DNA from: Scytalidium lignicola
Taxonomy: Eukaryota > Ascomycota > Leotiomycetes
DNA: 64,000 nt
Direction of reading: 5' to 3'
Assembly (NCBI GenBank): GCA_002812745.2
Contig: NCSJ02000127.1
Span: forward strand, 51,255-115,254
Part shown: positions 1 to 12,906 of the stretch, piece after piece
How positions within the stretch are numbered: the stretch's first letter is position 1
Layout: the number at the start of each line of letters is the position of its first letter
Position numbers and translations under genes: made by a program
Notes under the pieces: model-generated
The model's input: the letters and a program-made list of their open reading frames with translations, nothing else
Database searches by the model: none
What the model was told of the DNA's origin: nothing

Positions 1-1224
1 TTATCCTGAGCTGTAATGGACCTAGGATCGTAAGTACCATTCAAGCTGCATGAGCAGGCAGTTGATACGATGTAATGCCCCAAGACTTCAGCAAGATTAC
101 AGTCACGTCCGAATTGCGGTCTCGGAGAACTCCCTTCAACCCTGAGAATGAGCTTCCACCGTCCTCTTCATGGGGCCTATTCTTGTGGTCGCAACCAATA
201 CACCGTTATCATCCCACAAGACGCAACAGAACTTCCCAAGGTGCCATTCGATAACGATCCATTATTGCATCGTCGATCGTATTCCATCACACTATATAAG
301 AAAAGTACCTCATAATCAACGTAAATATACTTTTAATAAATATATGAATGACGTTAAATTATTAAAAGTATAATGGATTTCAAGAAATTATAAATCTTGT
401 TTGATTTAATGACCAAAGATGTAATTAGAAGTTAGTAAAATAGGTAAAACATGAGAGAGCATAAGTAGTAAAAGGCAAGATCTTATAAAGGAGCAATTTT
501 CAAGTTATTCCTGAAATAGGAAATTAGTATACGATTCAGAAAACTTCATGGATTTGAGCATTAAGAGTTATGTACAATGCTTAACCCATTTTTAAAAGTA
601 ACTTTAGTATTGGTAGATTATTGGTTATGTACTTACGTACACGTGAATATCATGTGCACAACATAAACTAGTCCTGATTAGGTAGCGGGAGTGAGCAAAG
701 CTTTTACAGCTTTGTAGCGCTTTTAACCCCTTACGAATTAACCATGATTTAGCATAACTAGTATATTACGTATAGATATGTACTGTACTACGTGCTACAG
801 GTGAACTGATAATAACAAAAGGAGAAAGTCCTCTGCCTGAACCTTTGCTCTCCTCCAAAACAACCTATCCTAGTAAAACTCACTATAAAACAAAAAATGT
901 TCATGGGAAGCAAAAGCTGCCAAAAGGAGATATGTATATACATGAAAATCTCCATAGCAAAATAAATACTTTGTTGCTTTAATATGTACGCCTATGTTTC
1001 CCCCCCAATCCGTCCTGATTCCCTTCCCTCTCCACGCCAATTGGTATCTTAACTTTCCCGTTTCCTTCATATTTTCGCCGTAATATGGAGAGATTTATCA
1101 ATAAAATATTCACTCCCCTTCCAAATAAACTAGACTCCTCAAAGCACATTCAAAAAAACCACCCCGACACCCCAGTAGAGACCTAAGCCATACAATAATA
1201 CCCAAAACGTATGTCCCACATGAA
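1..1224. other. Gene-free AT-rich left edge
   Basis: No convincing coding region. From about 300 to 830 the base composition is strongly AT-rich, like the RIP-damaged block in the middle of the window, and it contains an LTR-like repeat (608-811, listed separately). From about 830 to 1224 the composition is normal and probably includes the 3' untranslated region of the XlnR-like gene that ends at 1225. Short ORFs here have no domain signature. Confidence 0.6.
608..811 (+). repeat. Solo LTR-like repeat, diverged copy of 36440-36640
   Basis: About 204 bp that aligns along its length with 36440-36640. Shared blocks are TTGGTAGATTATT at the left end, ACTAGTC..GATTAGG and TACAGCT..GTA in the middle, and a right part with AGTATATTAC, GTACTGTAC and GTGCTACAGGTG followed by AACTGA. 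Similarity stops at the same points on both sides in the two copies. Copy B has TG..CA ends; here they read TA..TA, as C-to-T/G-to-A change would give. No target-site duplication is visible. Probably a solo LTR of a copia-like element; the class is inferred. Confidence 0.55.
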
Positions 1225-4191
1225 TTATAGCGCCAACCCCGTCCCGTCTCCAGTCCACCTGTAAAGTGCTAATACCTCCCGCCTTCGGAGTTGCTGTTCG
1301 CCGAAATCCTCTGGCACGCGTCCCTTCACTTGTGCTAGCGCGCTCCTCATGACTTTTCGGAAGTTTCTCTGGTATTCTGTATTAAGCGTGACAACACAAG
1401 CTTCATGAGCGCGAACGATAGTCTCGCAAGCCTTAACAACACTTGGACTCGCCTCCACCTGTAATTTATCCGCGATCAACAGTAGCAAGAACGAACCTTG
1501 GAGGAGATACACTCCAAAGAAGAACGGCATGAATTCTAAGCCTGGGTCGTATTCGAGAATGTTGTTAATGGCTTCAGCGGCGGAGACAGCGTGGCCGGTT
1601 GCATTGATGAACGATTGCGAGCTGATCCAGAGGTCGTTGTCATCAAGTAGGGAGATAGGATCCCACTTCCCGGTGAGAAGTATGTGTAGAACGTGCATCA
1701 CATGTGTACCATACGCTACCACGATACGAGTTTGTATGTCAGATTCGGACATGCGTGTTGAGGTGGAGGTATGCACCGAGTGGACAGAAGGAGTATTCAT
1801 GTCGTTATGTTGCTGACTATCTGGGTTAGCACCATCGATATTCTGCTGCTGTTCAGACTGCTCTTCCATGGCTAGAGCACTGAGATTTCGCTCTTCAAAG
1901 CCTTTCAGGCTCTGTCCATAAGCATCAAGCTGACGGGCGATCTCGCTGGCGTGATCGTCCCATTCTTGAGCAGATCTAAAGCCAATACCAAATCGAGGAT
2001 GATTTTTGGCATGGTATAGATCAACAATCTCGCCGAGAATGGTCATAAGCGGGAGGAAGTATCCGAATATGCTGTGTCCCGTACACTCAAAGTTCGGTCC
2101 TCTTCTTCTTATCCGTTGCGTGCCACTCGGAGAGGTAATATGAATGCTAGAGTCACCAGTGTAGAATTCTCCAGCCTGCCATAATGTGTCGTCCATGGGC
2201 TGGAGAAGGCCCTCGCACTCGATATCCAATAGAAATAGTGGTCTATTATAACATAGAGCCAGATGACGATCTACTACGTAAACCAGCCACCAGATTCTCC
2301 TTCTTTCTTCTCGTTCCTCTTCCGTGATTGCACCAGGCGTGTTTGGGACATCTTCTGCTTCGCCATCTGCATCCACGTCATTGCCTCCTGCAGGTGGTTG
2401 TTGCATTGAAGGGGCATTCTGTGGTAGTTCCCTGCCAAGCTTGAGTTCGCGGGCCAGGGACCATGCGGCATTCCACCATCTGAGACTTGCACCTTTATAC
2501 TCACTTGCCGAGACAACAGTAGCCAGATGAATATAGGTGACTACATCATCCAATGCACCAGCAGCGCCAAAAGCGCCAGTCTCGTTGCTTAGGCCGTCGG
2601 TGGTGACTGACCCCGGCATGGCCACACCAAGTCCTCCTAGAGCTACGCCATTGATGACAGTATTCGAAAAGTTAGGTGATGCATCTGTCGCCGGTGGGCC
2701 ATGGATAAGAGGCTTGAGAAGACCAACCGTTAGTTCAAGCAACCGCTGGCAGATTCGACCTCTTGCCGATGGAGGTGCTGTCAAGAATGACGCATCACTA
2801 GTCTGGGCAACAACCCACAACATACTAGCCAATAAAGCGGGAGTACATTGTCTAGGCTTCGTAGGATGGAGCAAGGATTGTTTTCTGAAGACATACCCGA
2901 GCACATAAGGAGAAGTTGGATGCATCAAGGCGGATGATGAACTGGCAAAGTATAAGTCGAGCAAGTCACATGCCAGAGATACTGGAATGATATTGCCGAG
3001 ATGTGGAAGGAGCGGTTGCAAAACCGGGTATCGCAAGGGTGCATTGAAGTTATGATGAGATCCTGTCACGTGCTGGGTATACTGATTCGACGGTGGGGAT
3101 AGAGACATCCAACCAGGAGAAGCACCATCNATTCCCCATGGGGAATGCGGGTATAGGGCTGTCGCCTAAACGGAAGCCTCCACCTGAAGTGGCACCCGGA
3201 TAATTGGAAGGACTTTGGGTTTGAATTCCATATGGTAAATCAGCATAACCGGGTAAATTTCCCAGGCCGGCACTGTAGCTCTGCTGTCCGGGAGTCCCGT
3301 TCATGATGTGGCTGGGCATAGCGGGGCGGTAGCCATGCATATTTGAATAGCCGTTGAGATTCAGGGACGCAGGACTCTCCATTTGTTCACGGTTAATTGC
3401 ATCTTCGGGAGCTCGTACCAAGTGAGGCTGGTGCTCTGCGAGGCTGTCGAGACTACCAGCTCGGATTCGAGCATTCGCTTGCGGACCTTGCTTGTCTAGA
3501 CCGGTGGTATTCAGATTCAGGGATTTAGATGCCGGTCGTGGAAATTCCGAATTCTCATTAGAGAGAGAATTTGTAGATGATGAATTCTCGTTTCGCGATT
3601 CTGACGGTGACCTCCCTCCAGATGCCGAGGCTGTTGGAGATTTTAACTTCTGTTCACCACCAGTAGTAGTAGTGGTGGTGGTAGCCGCTGCTGCGGCAGC
3701 CTGTTGTGCCAAATCTTTTCGTGATGCTTTCCCACGCTTCTTCCGTTCCCGTACATACTCACAACCCAGGCCAAATTCTATAGTATAGATTGTTAGTCGT
3801 ACTCAAAGACCTCGAGGAGGCATGTATGTTCCTTACCAACGCAATGGGCGCAAGGGTTTTGACCATCACACTTCGTCCTGAGCTGGTTGCATTGATCGCA
3901 AGCTCTGCTAATCCTTCGGCGAGGTCCAGCAGCGCCATTTGCAGCTCGTCCACCGTGTGCAACAGGAACAGCCGCCGCATAAGGGTGTTGCCTGTGCTTT
4001 CCATGGTTATTCCTGTGCTGCGCATTTACATCGATATGCTGGAGTTGCTGCATCGCATATTGCGAGCTGTGTCCGATGCTCTCCAGACCCGTAGGATGCA
4101 TGTGGTTCGGGGGAAGATGTCCATTCGACATCATGTTGTTGGGTGGTAAGGCATTATATGCCGAGAAACGGTGGAGTGGATTGGAGAGCAT
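1225..4191 (-). CDS. xlnR: XlnR/XYR1-type Zn2Cys6 xylanolytic transcriptional activator
   Basis: Nuclear activator of xylanase, cellulase and D-xylose-use genes in ascomycetes (family knowledge). The start at 4191 is the ATG of MLSNPLHRF, the usual opening of the family. Exon 1 is 3837-4191 and exon 2 is 1225-3777; the 59-bp intron (3778-3836, GTAAGG..TAG) interrupts the zinc cluster exactly as in known xlnR genes. The cluster (about residues 98-125) reads [17 protein letters not shown] and continues after splicing as EFGLGCEY. A Ser/Thr-, Ala- and Asn-rich linker follows, then the fungal-specific factor domain from about residue 368 ([29 protein letters not shown]), and the hallmark C-terminus [14 protein letters not shown] single N at 3130 breaks the frame; dropping it gives 968 aa with all joins in frame, close to the usual 940-950, so the gene is probably intact. 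Its upstream side is gene-free for over 5 kb. Confidence 0.93.
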
Positions 4192-7100
4192 GGCGAATCC
4201 AACAAGCACCACCAGAATCCAAATTTGTGCAAAAAGGCGTTACACAACCTAGGATGGCACCGGTCTGTATAACTCTGGCGAGAGAAACAATGTGGTGAAA
4301 TGGAGATACAGAGAAGCGTCTTCACAGTCGATCGCTCAGAGGAGAGAGAGTGATAGAGAGAAAGAGGAATAGAGTCAGCACATCTATCTATATCTCTGTT
4401 GGATCGAGGCCGAAAGGGCATGCGTCCCCGGAAATCCTTATAGACGAGCCTAGCAGGTGCGAGCTAATGGCGTAGAGGACCGGTCAGTAATCACCCCAGG
4501 AGCAATATGCAGGCGCTTCGAGAGCTGGAGCAAAAGGGCAATCTAAAAAAATAAATAAGGATTGGTGCGTGGTGGGGTTGGCGAGGGAAAGCTGGGGAAG
4601 AAAGCCGGAGAAGAGGTTGCAGCGTTACTGTAATGCGCAGGCTGGAGTCGACGAAGCTGGGAGGAGCAGTAGTCGGCGGCGATCAAGGGCATGATCTAGA
4701 AGTTTATTGCCCCGGAGGGACGCGTGCTGGTCGCGCAGGTGTGAGCTGGTACTAGGAGTAGACTGGCGGTATGTGAGGGAGCGTGGGTGAGGTAGCTTTT
4801 TTTTTTTTTTGGTGGTTGCTCGTGAGGGCGAACAGCAGTAGCAGCAGAAGATGGGGAAGGGATCTTTTGACGATGGGCTTCTGTGCGCACGCCAAGAGCG
4901 CCCGTCCCAGCAGAAGTGGCCACCACACCGAGGCACACACCAGGGTCGCACAAGTCCTTGTACCGTAGACTATTACCGTACATTAATGTTATTCAACGTC
5001 AGTAAGTTCTGATTCTCTCCGAGAGTGCTTGGACTCGGACTAGCGCCGAGCAGCGTTGCAGCGCGACAAGGGTTGGATCGCTCGTCTGGCTCTTCAGGTC
5101 ATAGTGCTGTGGAGGGTGGAGGGACAGGCAAGGGGCCATGCGGATCAAATGGGTGCGGAGAGCGACTGAGGACATCGTGAACAACCTTGCCAGACGTTTG
5201 CCAGACGACGCCCACACGACCGCCCCATGGTGGTTCGAGGGACAAGGGTTTGCTGCTGGGGTGGTGGTCTTGGGTCCGTACGGAGGTACACCTTGGGTAC
5301 AACAAATGTATCCTTCCTGTACTTCATTCTGACTATTATGACTGTATGTGTATATGTGCATCTATCTCTTTCCTTCTTTCTCCTCCTGCCTTAAAAATCC
5401 CCATGGCAGAGACAGACAGACAGACAAACAAGGTTCTGCCAGCCATCGGCCGCTTCCTCCCCGAATTTTGAAACTGCATTTTCTCTCGACACCATTATTC
5501 GGGCAGACTCTGGTTTCTTTCCGATGCTGCACGTTATAATTAAATTGATTTATTGATTGTGGATTATGGATTATGGATGGTCGTCTCTCGAGGGCTGCTC
5601 TCCGGAGATATTACACAGCAGTGAATATTGGACTCTACTGAACTGCAACGCAATATCTTGCTGCCGAAAAGGGTCTTGCAGCGCCGTTAGACTCCCCAAG
5701 TCCAGTTCGGAGCGATAGGGACAGCCAAATCTGCTTGGTCGCAGTGCGTCATCGGCCGGATTCACTGCTTACTTGTGCGACATGCTTGTGCATAGCAGTA
5801 CATACCAAACACACAAATACATACGGTAACAACAACAACATAGGCCGAGGCTGTCTCGCCCGTCGCTCCTCGTTGGTCTCTCCCCTCACTCGACTTGCCG
5901 TCATGATGCGATGAGCTCCTCAGTTCCTGGAGAAGGTGCAGGTCATGCGAGACCAAAATACGGCAGGAACGGGAACCCTCCGTCAACGTAAAAACACATT
6001 GCGGCGAATAGTTGCTACTCCTCCGCTTGCCAAGACTCCTGATCTGGAGAGGAGAAGAGCAAGGTCTAGGTCAATAATGACCATTTATAGGACGGCATAA
6101 CACTCTGATATCAAGAGAGTCGCCGGAAAATTCAGCGGGGAGGCTACTAAGTCCGCAGCAACCCTGACGTCCTGAATTCCTTTGCTCATGGTCACAAGTA
6201 CGGCACGGAGTACAGCACACACTTTCAACAAAGAACCATATGAAAACCATACCATAATTACATGATGGGACCACCGCCCAATGTGCGCACTGTCACAAAG
6301 CAACCCCGTACAGGCAGTTCATCCTCGATCAGACAGATTATCAGATAATGGCCTTCAAATCGCGTCTTGATACTTGGGAGAGCCCTCACCATTTAAGCTC
6401 AAGCTGCCTTGTCAGCCCGTTGCGCCTTTTTGCAGTTGTCCCTTGATCAATGTGCGCTTGACTTCTGACTCCCCCGCCATCTTAGCGCTCTCTAAAGCAG
6501 TGACGGCTGCGTCGCAGCAGTTGAATAATACCACCACTCAGCGTGTGTAGACTGATCAGGGACAGCTCGACTTTTGTTTGATTTTATCGAAGCTCACCAT
6601 ACACACTTCATCGTCCCGTGTCGGCAGTATTCCTTTACCATTGTTTCGACCCCAAAGCGCATGGGCAAGTCTTGTCTTAGCCAGAGACACAGCTTGCTTA
6701 CTTTGGCAGTTCATATGAGTTGGGATCTCCACACCGTGGAAGCTTGATACTTCACTGCCGAAGCTATTGGGAAAAGTCTGGTCCGTCCAGATTCGGCAGC
6801 TGTGATTTTTTACGATTGCGGGTCGCCAATAAGCGCGGTCCCCGCCACCATTTACTCTCCCTGTGCCGCTCCCTCGCCCGCAAGTCGTAACTCGTAAGGA
6901 GGTACTGTACAATTCAGTACAGAGTAAAGCATGAAAGGCTACCCCTCAATGATGGTCCGACAGCTGCTTTGCTCTCGTATAACAGGAGGAACTGTTGAGG
7001 GGGCTGCGTTGTCAAATCACTGATACTTCCCAAGTACGCCTTGGTACGAGGGTTTGCACCAACGTAGAATCCTGGTCGCCACCGCATTCAAACGGTCCGA

Positions 7101-9515
7101 TGTTCCTCGGGCGGGCCCCATCTGGCTTCAAGACGATCCAATCCCGAGCCCTAGAACACGATCCAGTGAGGGCTTGTGTTACACGTACCAGGCCACATTG
7201 TTTTGTAAGGCATGAAAGCAAGAATTACCTGAGATGGTCTAACTTCTCACAGTCTCCTTTTAAACTTCTTTGTCGCAATTCAAACATTCAAGCTACGCTA
7301 CTAGGATATGCAACTGGCGTTGAGGCTTTTCTCGCCCCGAAGAGAGCTGATCCACCGCATATTTGGCAAGATTAGCTCACATCTCAAGGCTTAGTGCGAA
7401 AATTAAAAGTTATTATACAGTATCTCTTTGACGAGACAGGTTTGTAGATATATGTCACAAAGTGCTGTTGGAGACCGCTACAAACTAGACATAGCATACA
7501 CTACGGTGCATGACTCTCTGACAGTCGAGAGCATTGATTTTGTAGGGAGAGCCAGAAAATCGTGCAGTAGAAAACTCCCATGTCTCCACATACACCTTCC
7601 ATTAGATGGTAAAGCCACGTTCGATAGCAGCATGTTTCGTAGGCATCTCGTCTCGATCTCCGTGCTTCAACATCCACGGTTTTTTCTTCTCATTGCCGCA
7701 GGTGGAGTCCCTAGCTTCCGCAATCTACGCAAAGCCGGATGCTTCGGGATCTTTATTTGGCTACCATCGATTTTCTAAATAAGATTAATTTGATATACTA
7801 CGGTACTTACTGCGCTTGCATCCCTACAATCGTATGCAAACCAAACTCCCTGAACCACCAATGCAGCCAGGATAGGTTTCGGCAATACAATATTCCCCAG
7901 GAACAGACATCTATGAGCTGTCACGTCCGGACCGAGGAGTTGAAGAAGTGGTCCAGTTTGTGAAGGAATCCGGAAGTCATCCCTCCCTTTTCCCGTCCAT
8001 GCACTCCACACGTTACTAACCAGCATTGATGAAAATCTGGAGAAAAGCTAGAGAGGAGGCTGACAGCATAGCGTACACGGGTAGGCAGAGCTTTCCGTTT
8101 AACGGGGACTGGCCCGACATTACCGCCCGTCAGCCTTCTCGTGGACATCAAAAAACCTTAAAACGTTAATTGATCATCTCACCAGCTGACCACAAAATGG
8201 TGCTTGTGTTTTCTTCTTCTTTCTTCTAATTTTGTTTAATGGGCCATACCGTATTTGGATGCAAATTACTATGGCTAGATGTCCCTTCATGTCACAAATC
8301 GGGACACTGCGAGGATGTATGAGGTGATTAAGAGTGGCTTTCAACAGATTACAAACATCCATCAACCAAATGTAGGTGATGATGTAACGCAATCATTTAA
8401 CTAAAAGATGTCTCTCTACCAATCTCGGACTCGGCCCAACTTTCGGCCTGGATACTTGGGTTCGATGGACAAATAGTTCGTACCTAGGCCTCGTTGTTAT
8501 GCTGACATAAAGCCTCGATCTCATCCTCCGCTAGGCTGGGAATCGGCATGCAAGACGAAACATTTTCACGATGCAGCACAGCGCGTGACGGCGTCGTATT
8601 AATATTCCTCGATGTTTTGCCTTTATTATTTCGGTCTTGTTCTCGGACGAGTGGAGCTATAGGGCCGTCTGGTTCGGCAACTAACAAATTGGGCTTCTGA
8701 GCCCAACACACACGGTTTTAACGATCTTGAAACACGGGATCGGTCTACTACGTGTTGTTTACAAATGAACCGCCAAAGATGATCGAAATAGACCTAGCTC
8801 CTGAACTAAGATTTATAAGAACATCGATACGGAAACAATGTCAGGCTAGATAAAGGTAAGTTTTGAGCTCCTCCTAAGTTGTTTAAATACCACGTGATGT
8901 TGATTGGGCTTTCATAACCTGATTTTCTTTTCTACTTCGGAAGCCACCACTAAAGCCACCACACAATCTACTTTCGGAATCTATCTCGGAAATAAGATCC
9001 TGCGAACGTCAAGTGCTAATAAATCAAGCACAAAACATTTACGCTGGAAACTTCTGGTGTGACCTGTGGTTCCTTTTCCTTTACCCACGCCACCTTCCCT
9101 AGCTTCCGCATAGCTAGCTGTGGGTCGTCATCACCTTCGGCATTAGAAATCTAGGAAGCATTTAGCTTTTGCTTTGACAACTTAATCAAACTTGTATACT
9201 CAGCATTACCTTGCAGACTAGCTAAGACTTCTTAGAAATACCACTGCGTATAACTGCACTTAAACATCACTAAGTCCGAGAAAAGATATCGGGTTTTGGA
9301 TGTGAATGACATCGATTTCTGGTAGGGTTGTATTTCCTACCCTTTTCCTTGCGTCATAGCTTGATGGGTCGTTTACAAATCATGGCTATATTACCCCACT
9401 TCATATTGTTAGTTTAACATGTCTTTTAAGATTATTTATTTATCTTCTCTTTACTTTTATTTTATTTTCTCTTCTAAGCATTAGAGTTGTACATTTGATT
9501 TTGCTAGACTTTACA
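4192..9515. other. 5.3-kb gene-free region between divergent genes
   Basis: Lies between the starts of the XlnR-like gene (minus) and the MDR oxidoreductase (plus). No ORF here shows a domain, codon-use consistency or plausible splice chain. The XlnR-proximal part (about 4200-4950) is the likely promoter and 5' leader. It holds a T run (4797-4810), and a short (CAGA)n-like tract lies near 5410-5430. The rest, to about 9480, shows nothing recognisable. A long noncoding RNA or a lineage-specific short gene cannot be excluded. Confidence 0.6.
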
Positions 9516-10734
9516 ATGTCTCCATCAATCCCGAAGACTACCAAGGCCTGGACGGTCTCTGAAACGGGTGATTTCGACGGATTGAAGTTCAATCCGGAAT
9601 TTGCGATACCACCACTCTCTGATAATGATGTCCTGGTGAAATTTCACGCGGCTTCTCTCAACTATCGAGACTTGGTTATTCCAAAGGTACGTTATTCAGT
9701 AGTAAAAACTAGCTACTGGCTCCTATAATATGCAAGTTTCATTACGGAATGGAGCTAAATTCCCTTTCCTAGAAAATGTATCCCTTTGGCACAAGAGAAG
9801 GCGTGGTCGCTGGTTCAGATGGTGCTGGTGAGGTCATTGCGGTTGGTTCCAAAGTCACGCGTTTCAAGACTGGTGACAAGGTTGTCACTCTTTTTAACCA
9901 AGGCCACATTGGTGGTTCCTTGAGCCCAGAGACCGCCGGAACTGGCTTAGGCGGAGTTATTGATGGGACCCTAAGACAATACGGGACATTCAACGAGCAA
10001 GGTCTTGTTGAAATGCCCTCCACTCTTTCTTGGGAAGAAGCAGCTACGCTGCCTTGTGCTGCTGTTACCGCTTGGAATTCCCTGTATGGCTTGAAGCCTC
10101 TTCTGCCTGGAGATGTAGTCCTCACCCAAGGAACTGGAGGAGTAAGTATATTCGCGGCGCAATTTGCCAAGGCGGCTGGAGCTACTGTCATTGCGACTAC
10201 TAGCTCATCCAAGAAGGCAGAGCATTTGAAGAAGATGGGCGTGAATCACATCATCAACTACAAAGATGATCCAAATTGGGGCGAAACTGCAAAGGCTCTG
10301 ACACCTAAGGGACATGGTGTAAATCATGTGATTGAAGTCGGTGGTCCGGGAACCCTGGCACAATCCCTCAAGGCTATTAAAATTGATGGCATTATTTCCG
10401 TCATTGGTTTCCTTGCTAGCGCGAGTGGTGACCAGCCAACGCTCATGGAGACTTTGAGCCACAGCGCTATTGTTAGGGGCATTATGGTTGGTAGCCGGAT
10501 CCAGTTTGAAGACATGGTAAGTTATGAATATACATTCACCTACATAATAGTTTATCTGTTTATGTATGACCTGTTCCTTCTAACCTATCTCATTTGCAGA
10601 ACCGGGCTATTGATGCCAATAAGATCAAACCAGCTGTGGATGAGAAGGTCTTTACCTTGGAGCAGCTTAAGGAAGCTTACCAGTATATGTGGGATCAGAA
10701 GCACTTTGGCAAGTTGGCTATTAAGATTGAATAA
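9516..10734 (+). CDS. MDR-superfamily alcohol dehydrogenase / quinone-oxidoreductase-like protein
   Basis: Predicted cytosolic NAD(P)H-dependent medium-chain dehydrogenase/reductase of 349 aa. Three exons: 9516-9686, 9773-10516 and 10600-10734, with introns of 86 and 83 bp that begin GTACGT and GTAAGT and end CCTAG and TGCAG; both joins keep frame. The N-terminal GroES-like half has SLNYRDLVIPK, GVVAGSDGAGEV and TGDKVVTLF. The Rossmann half has the nucleotide-binding GTGGVSIFAAQFAKAAGA followed by ATTSSSKKAEHLKKMGVNH. The catalytic-zinc Cys/His pattern of true ADHs is not evident, so it fits the zinc-free, quinone-reductase-like branch often annotated as zinc-type alcohol dehydrogenase-like. 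The ATG at 9516 is preferred because MSPSIPKTTKAW is typical of the family. The substrate cannot be told from the sequence. Confidence 0.88.
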
Positions 10735-11781
10735 TTTCCATAGCAAGAAATTTAAAATAAAGGGTTTTTTTAATATTTTTTATAACATGAATGGTCATTC
10801 ATAAGCCAATGAATTTGACTCCTCGGGACGGGGGATACTCTTCTCGTCACGCTACATATCCCAGCATCCTCCTCCAGTAACTAGTTAAGTTACATAAGAA
10901 AAGGAAAAACCGGCATGCTTTTAACTCACCTTACCTAATACGTCCAAAAGGTTCTGATTAGTTAGAAAATAAAAAAGGGTCTTACCACTAAAAATTAAGG
11001 GCTGAAGTTGAAATTCTGGGGTAATTTAACCGGTCATTACGGGAGTACCGCGTACTTTTATCCCCACCCCTTGTCTAAGTTGGATGAAAGGGGATTAAAG
11101 AGGAGCATACCGGTTACGGAACTTTGAAGCTAGCAAATACAGTTTATACTATACCCCTGTACTATTACTTCCAATAATTAAAGAAGAGAGGTACCGGGGA
11201 TGTGGCTTAGTGCAGAAATAGTTGTGTAAATGTTTTGCTTTAAGTCCTGACCGCTTCATCTCTACGAGAGGGGTTGATGGAGATTTTAGAAATAAAGATG
11301 GTGGATTTTGATTACTAATCTACGTGGTTTATTGGGTTTATAAGTGACGGTGTCATTATAAGAAAAGGAGTTAGAATTGACATGGATATGTATCATGTCC
11401 ATTGCTTTCTTCGAAGGCTGATATTGATAGGAATAAGATTCCTGTATTGAGAAGAGCAATGTCTCATGGATAGCTCTCTCTTTTGTGATTTGTATTTGAA
11501 ATTTGCTTTACTTGTATGAAGTGTTCTATCCCTGATTATTGTTTTAGCTTCAACTAGAATTTTAGAGGTGTGGTGTGCAGTTTAATTCAAGGACTATATA
11601 CATTATGCTAAGTTGGTAGATCGACATGATGAAGGGGGAAACTTAATAAACTATATTTCTACGGACAAACTCGATCACTTGACAGGACACATTAGATACC
11701 TCTTACACAATTATACCATGTTGCCTATTTCTCAAAGTTTCTTCCACAATGGTTTGATCCTAATCAAAACTCCCTATACTG
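10735..11781. other. Intergenic, convergent 3' ends
   Basis: Separates the 3' ends of the MDR oxidoreductase (plus) and the protein kinase (minus). AT-rich, with no coding potential, repeat or RNA gene that I recognise. Confidence 0.6.
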
Positions 11782-12906
11782 CTATTTTGCATCCTCCTTG
11801 AACCACTCATCCTCCAACAATTCCTTTGCCGTTGGTCTGTCCCTCCAATCCATCATCATGATTTTCCCAATGAAAATCTTATCCTTCTTGCAAACTTCTC
11901 TCTCAGTTGTCCTATGGAATGGTGTTGTTTTCGACTGGGGGATCTCCTGCATAAGATACAGGATAGCGGCGACAGTCTCCGGGCTCGCAATTTCTTCGTA
12001 CTTCCCCGGGAATGGGCCGAAGTATTGGAACTGCCGCTTGAGTACCTCCAACCCGTACTCTTCGTGGCCGTACGGGACTGCACGGGGGCGAAATAAGTTG
12101 AAGTTACCGCCGTAGATAAGGCTTATAAGCTGTAAGTTTGACAAAGGGAATTAGAACTCTCATTTTACTCTTCAGTCATGCTTGGAACCTACCACAGTCC
12201 CAAACGACCAAATGTCAGTTGCGGTATTCCATGGCGTTTCCATAATCACTTCTGGACTAGTCCACATGGGAGCTCCGACTGGAGTACCTTCTTTGGCATA
12301 CTTGGAAGTTATAGGGTACGTACCGCCCAGATCGCCAAGCTGGACATCTGAGAACCGTATATCGCCTTCAGTATAGTTCACCAGGATATTGTCAGGTTTA
12401 ACATCTGTATCCTTAGATTTAATAATGCCTAGGTGATATTTTGAGCAAATTTCTCACCTGTATGTACATAGCCATTTTCATGGAGCACCTTCAATGCTTT
12501 GAGTATACTTCTTGAGACGTACTTAAGTTCTTTTCGATTCAGAGTTTGCTTGATCGATGCATTCAGTAGGTGGTCCTCGAGATATTTCAAGACAATGGTT
12601 GGAGGATCAGAAGGTTCTTTGATCTCATCGATTAGCGGCCGTAAGTGAGGAGTCTGATTCTGAAAATGTTTGAGGACATCTCGCTCGTTCTCTACGCGAG
12701 GGTGGTCTCGAACACCTTTGATGACTACAGTTTCTCCGGCCTGGTTTCTGTATAGTGTCAGTTTGTGACGTCTCATTCGGACGATCTCTTTTAATTTCAT
12801 GAACTCACTTTGCGAACCAGACGGTATCTTGAATTTCTTTCGTGATTGTGTACTTACCCAATCCCCCTCGAAGAACTTGCCCCAGCTCAAAAAGTGATGA
12901 AGGCAT
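11782..12906 (-). CDS. Fungal protein kinase domain protein
   Basis: A protein that is almost entirely kinase domain, 315 aa after splicing. Four exons (12809-12906, 12458-12747, 12193-12404, 11782-12129) with introns of 61, 53 and 63 bp starting GTGAGT, GTGAGA and GTAGGT; all joins keep frame. Start MPSSLFELGQVL; an in-frame stop lies shortly upstream. The glycine-rich loop region reads LRGGLGKYTITKEIQDTVWF. The lysine is in ETVVIKGV, the catalytic loop is HTDVKPDN (arginine of HRD replaced, Asp, Lys and Asn kept), the metal-binding motif is GDLGG instead of DFG, APE is replaced by SPE, and DIWSFGTV follows. Key residues remain, so activity is possible. Similar small kinases are common and expanded in Pezizomycotina; role and substrate are unknown. 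A longer N-terminus on an upstream exon is possible. Confidence 0.82.

Noticed and set aside
4999..5361. 120-codon minus-strand ORF (and overlapping frames) upstream of the XlnR-like gene
   Set aside because: Several frames are open at once here, none with family features or plausible splice partners.
6995..7375. 126-codon plus-strand ORF in the long gene-free stretch
   Set aside because: No recognisable motif or compositional signal, and the opposite strand is equally open.
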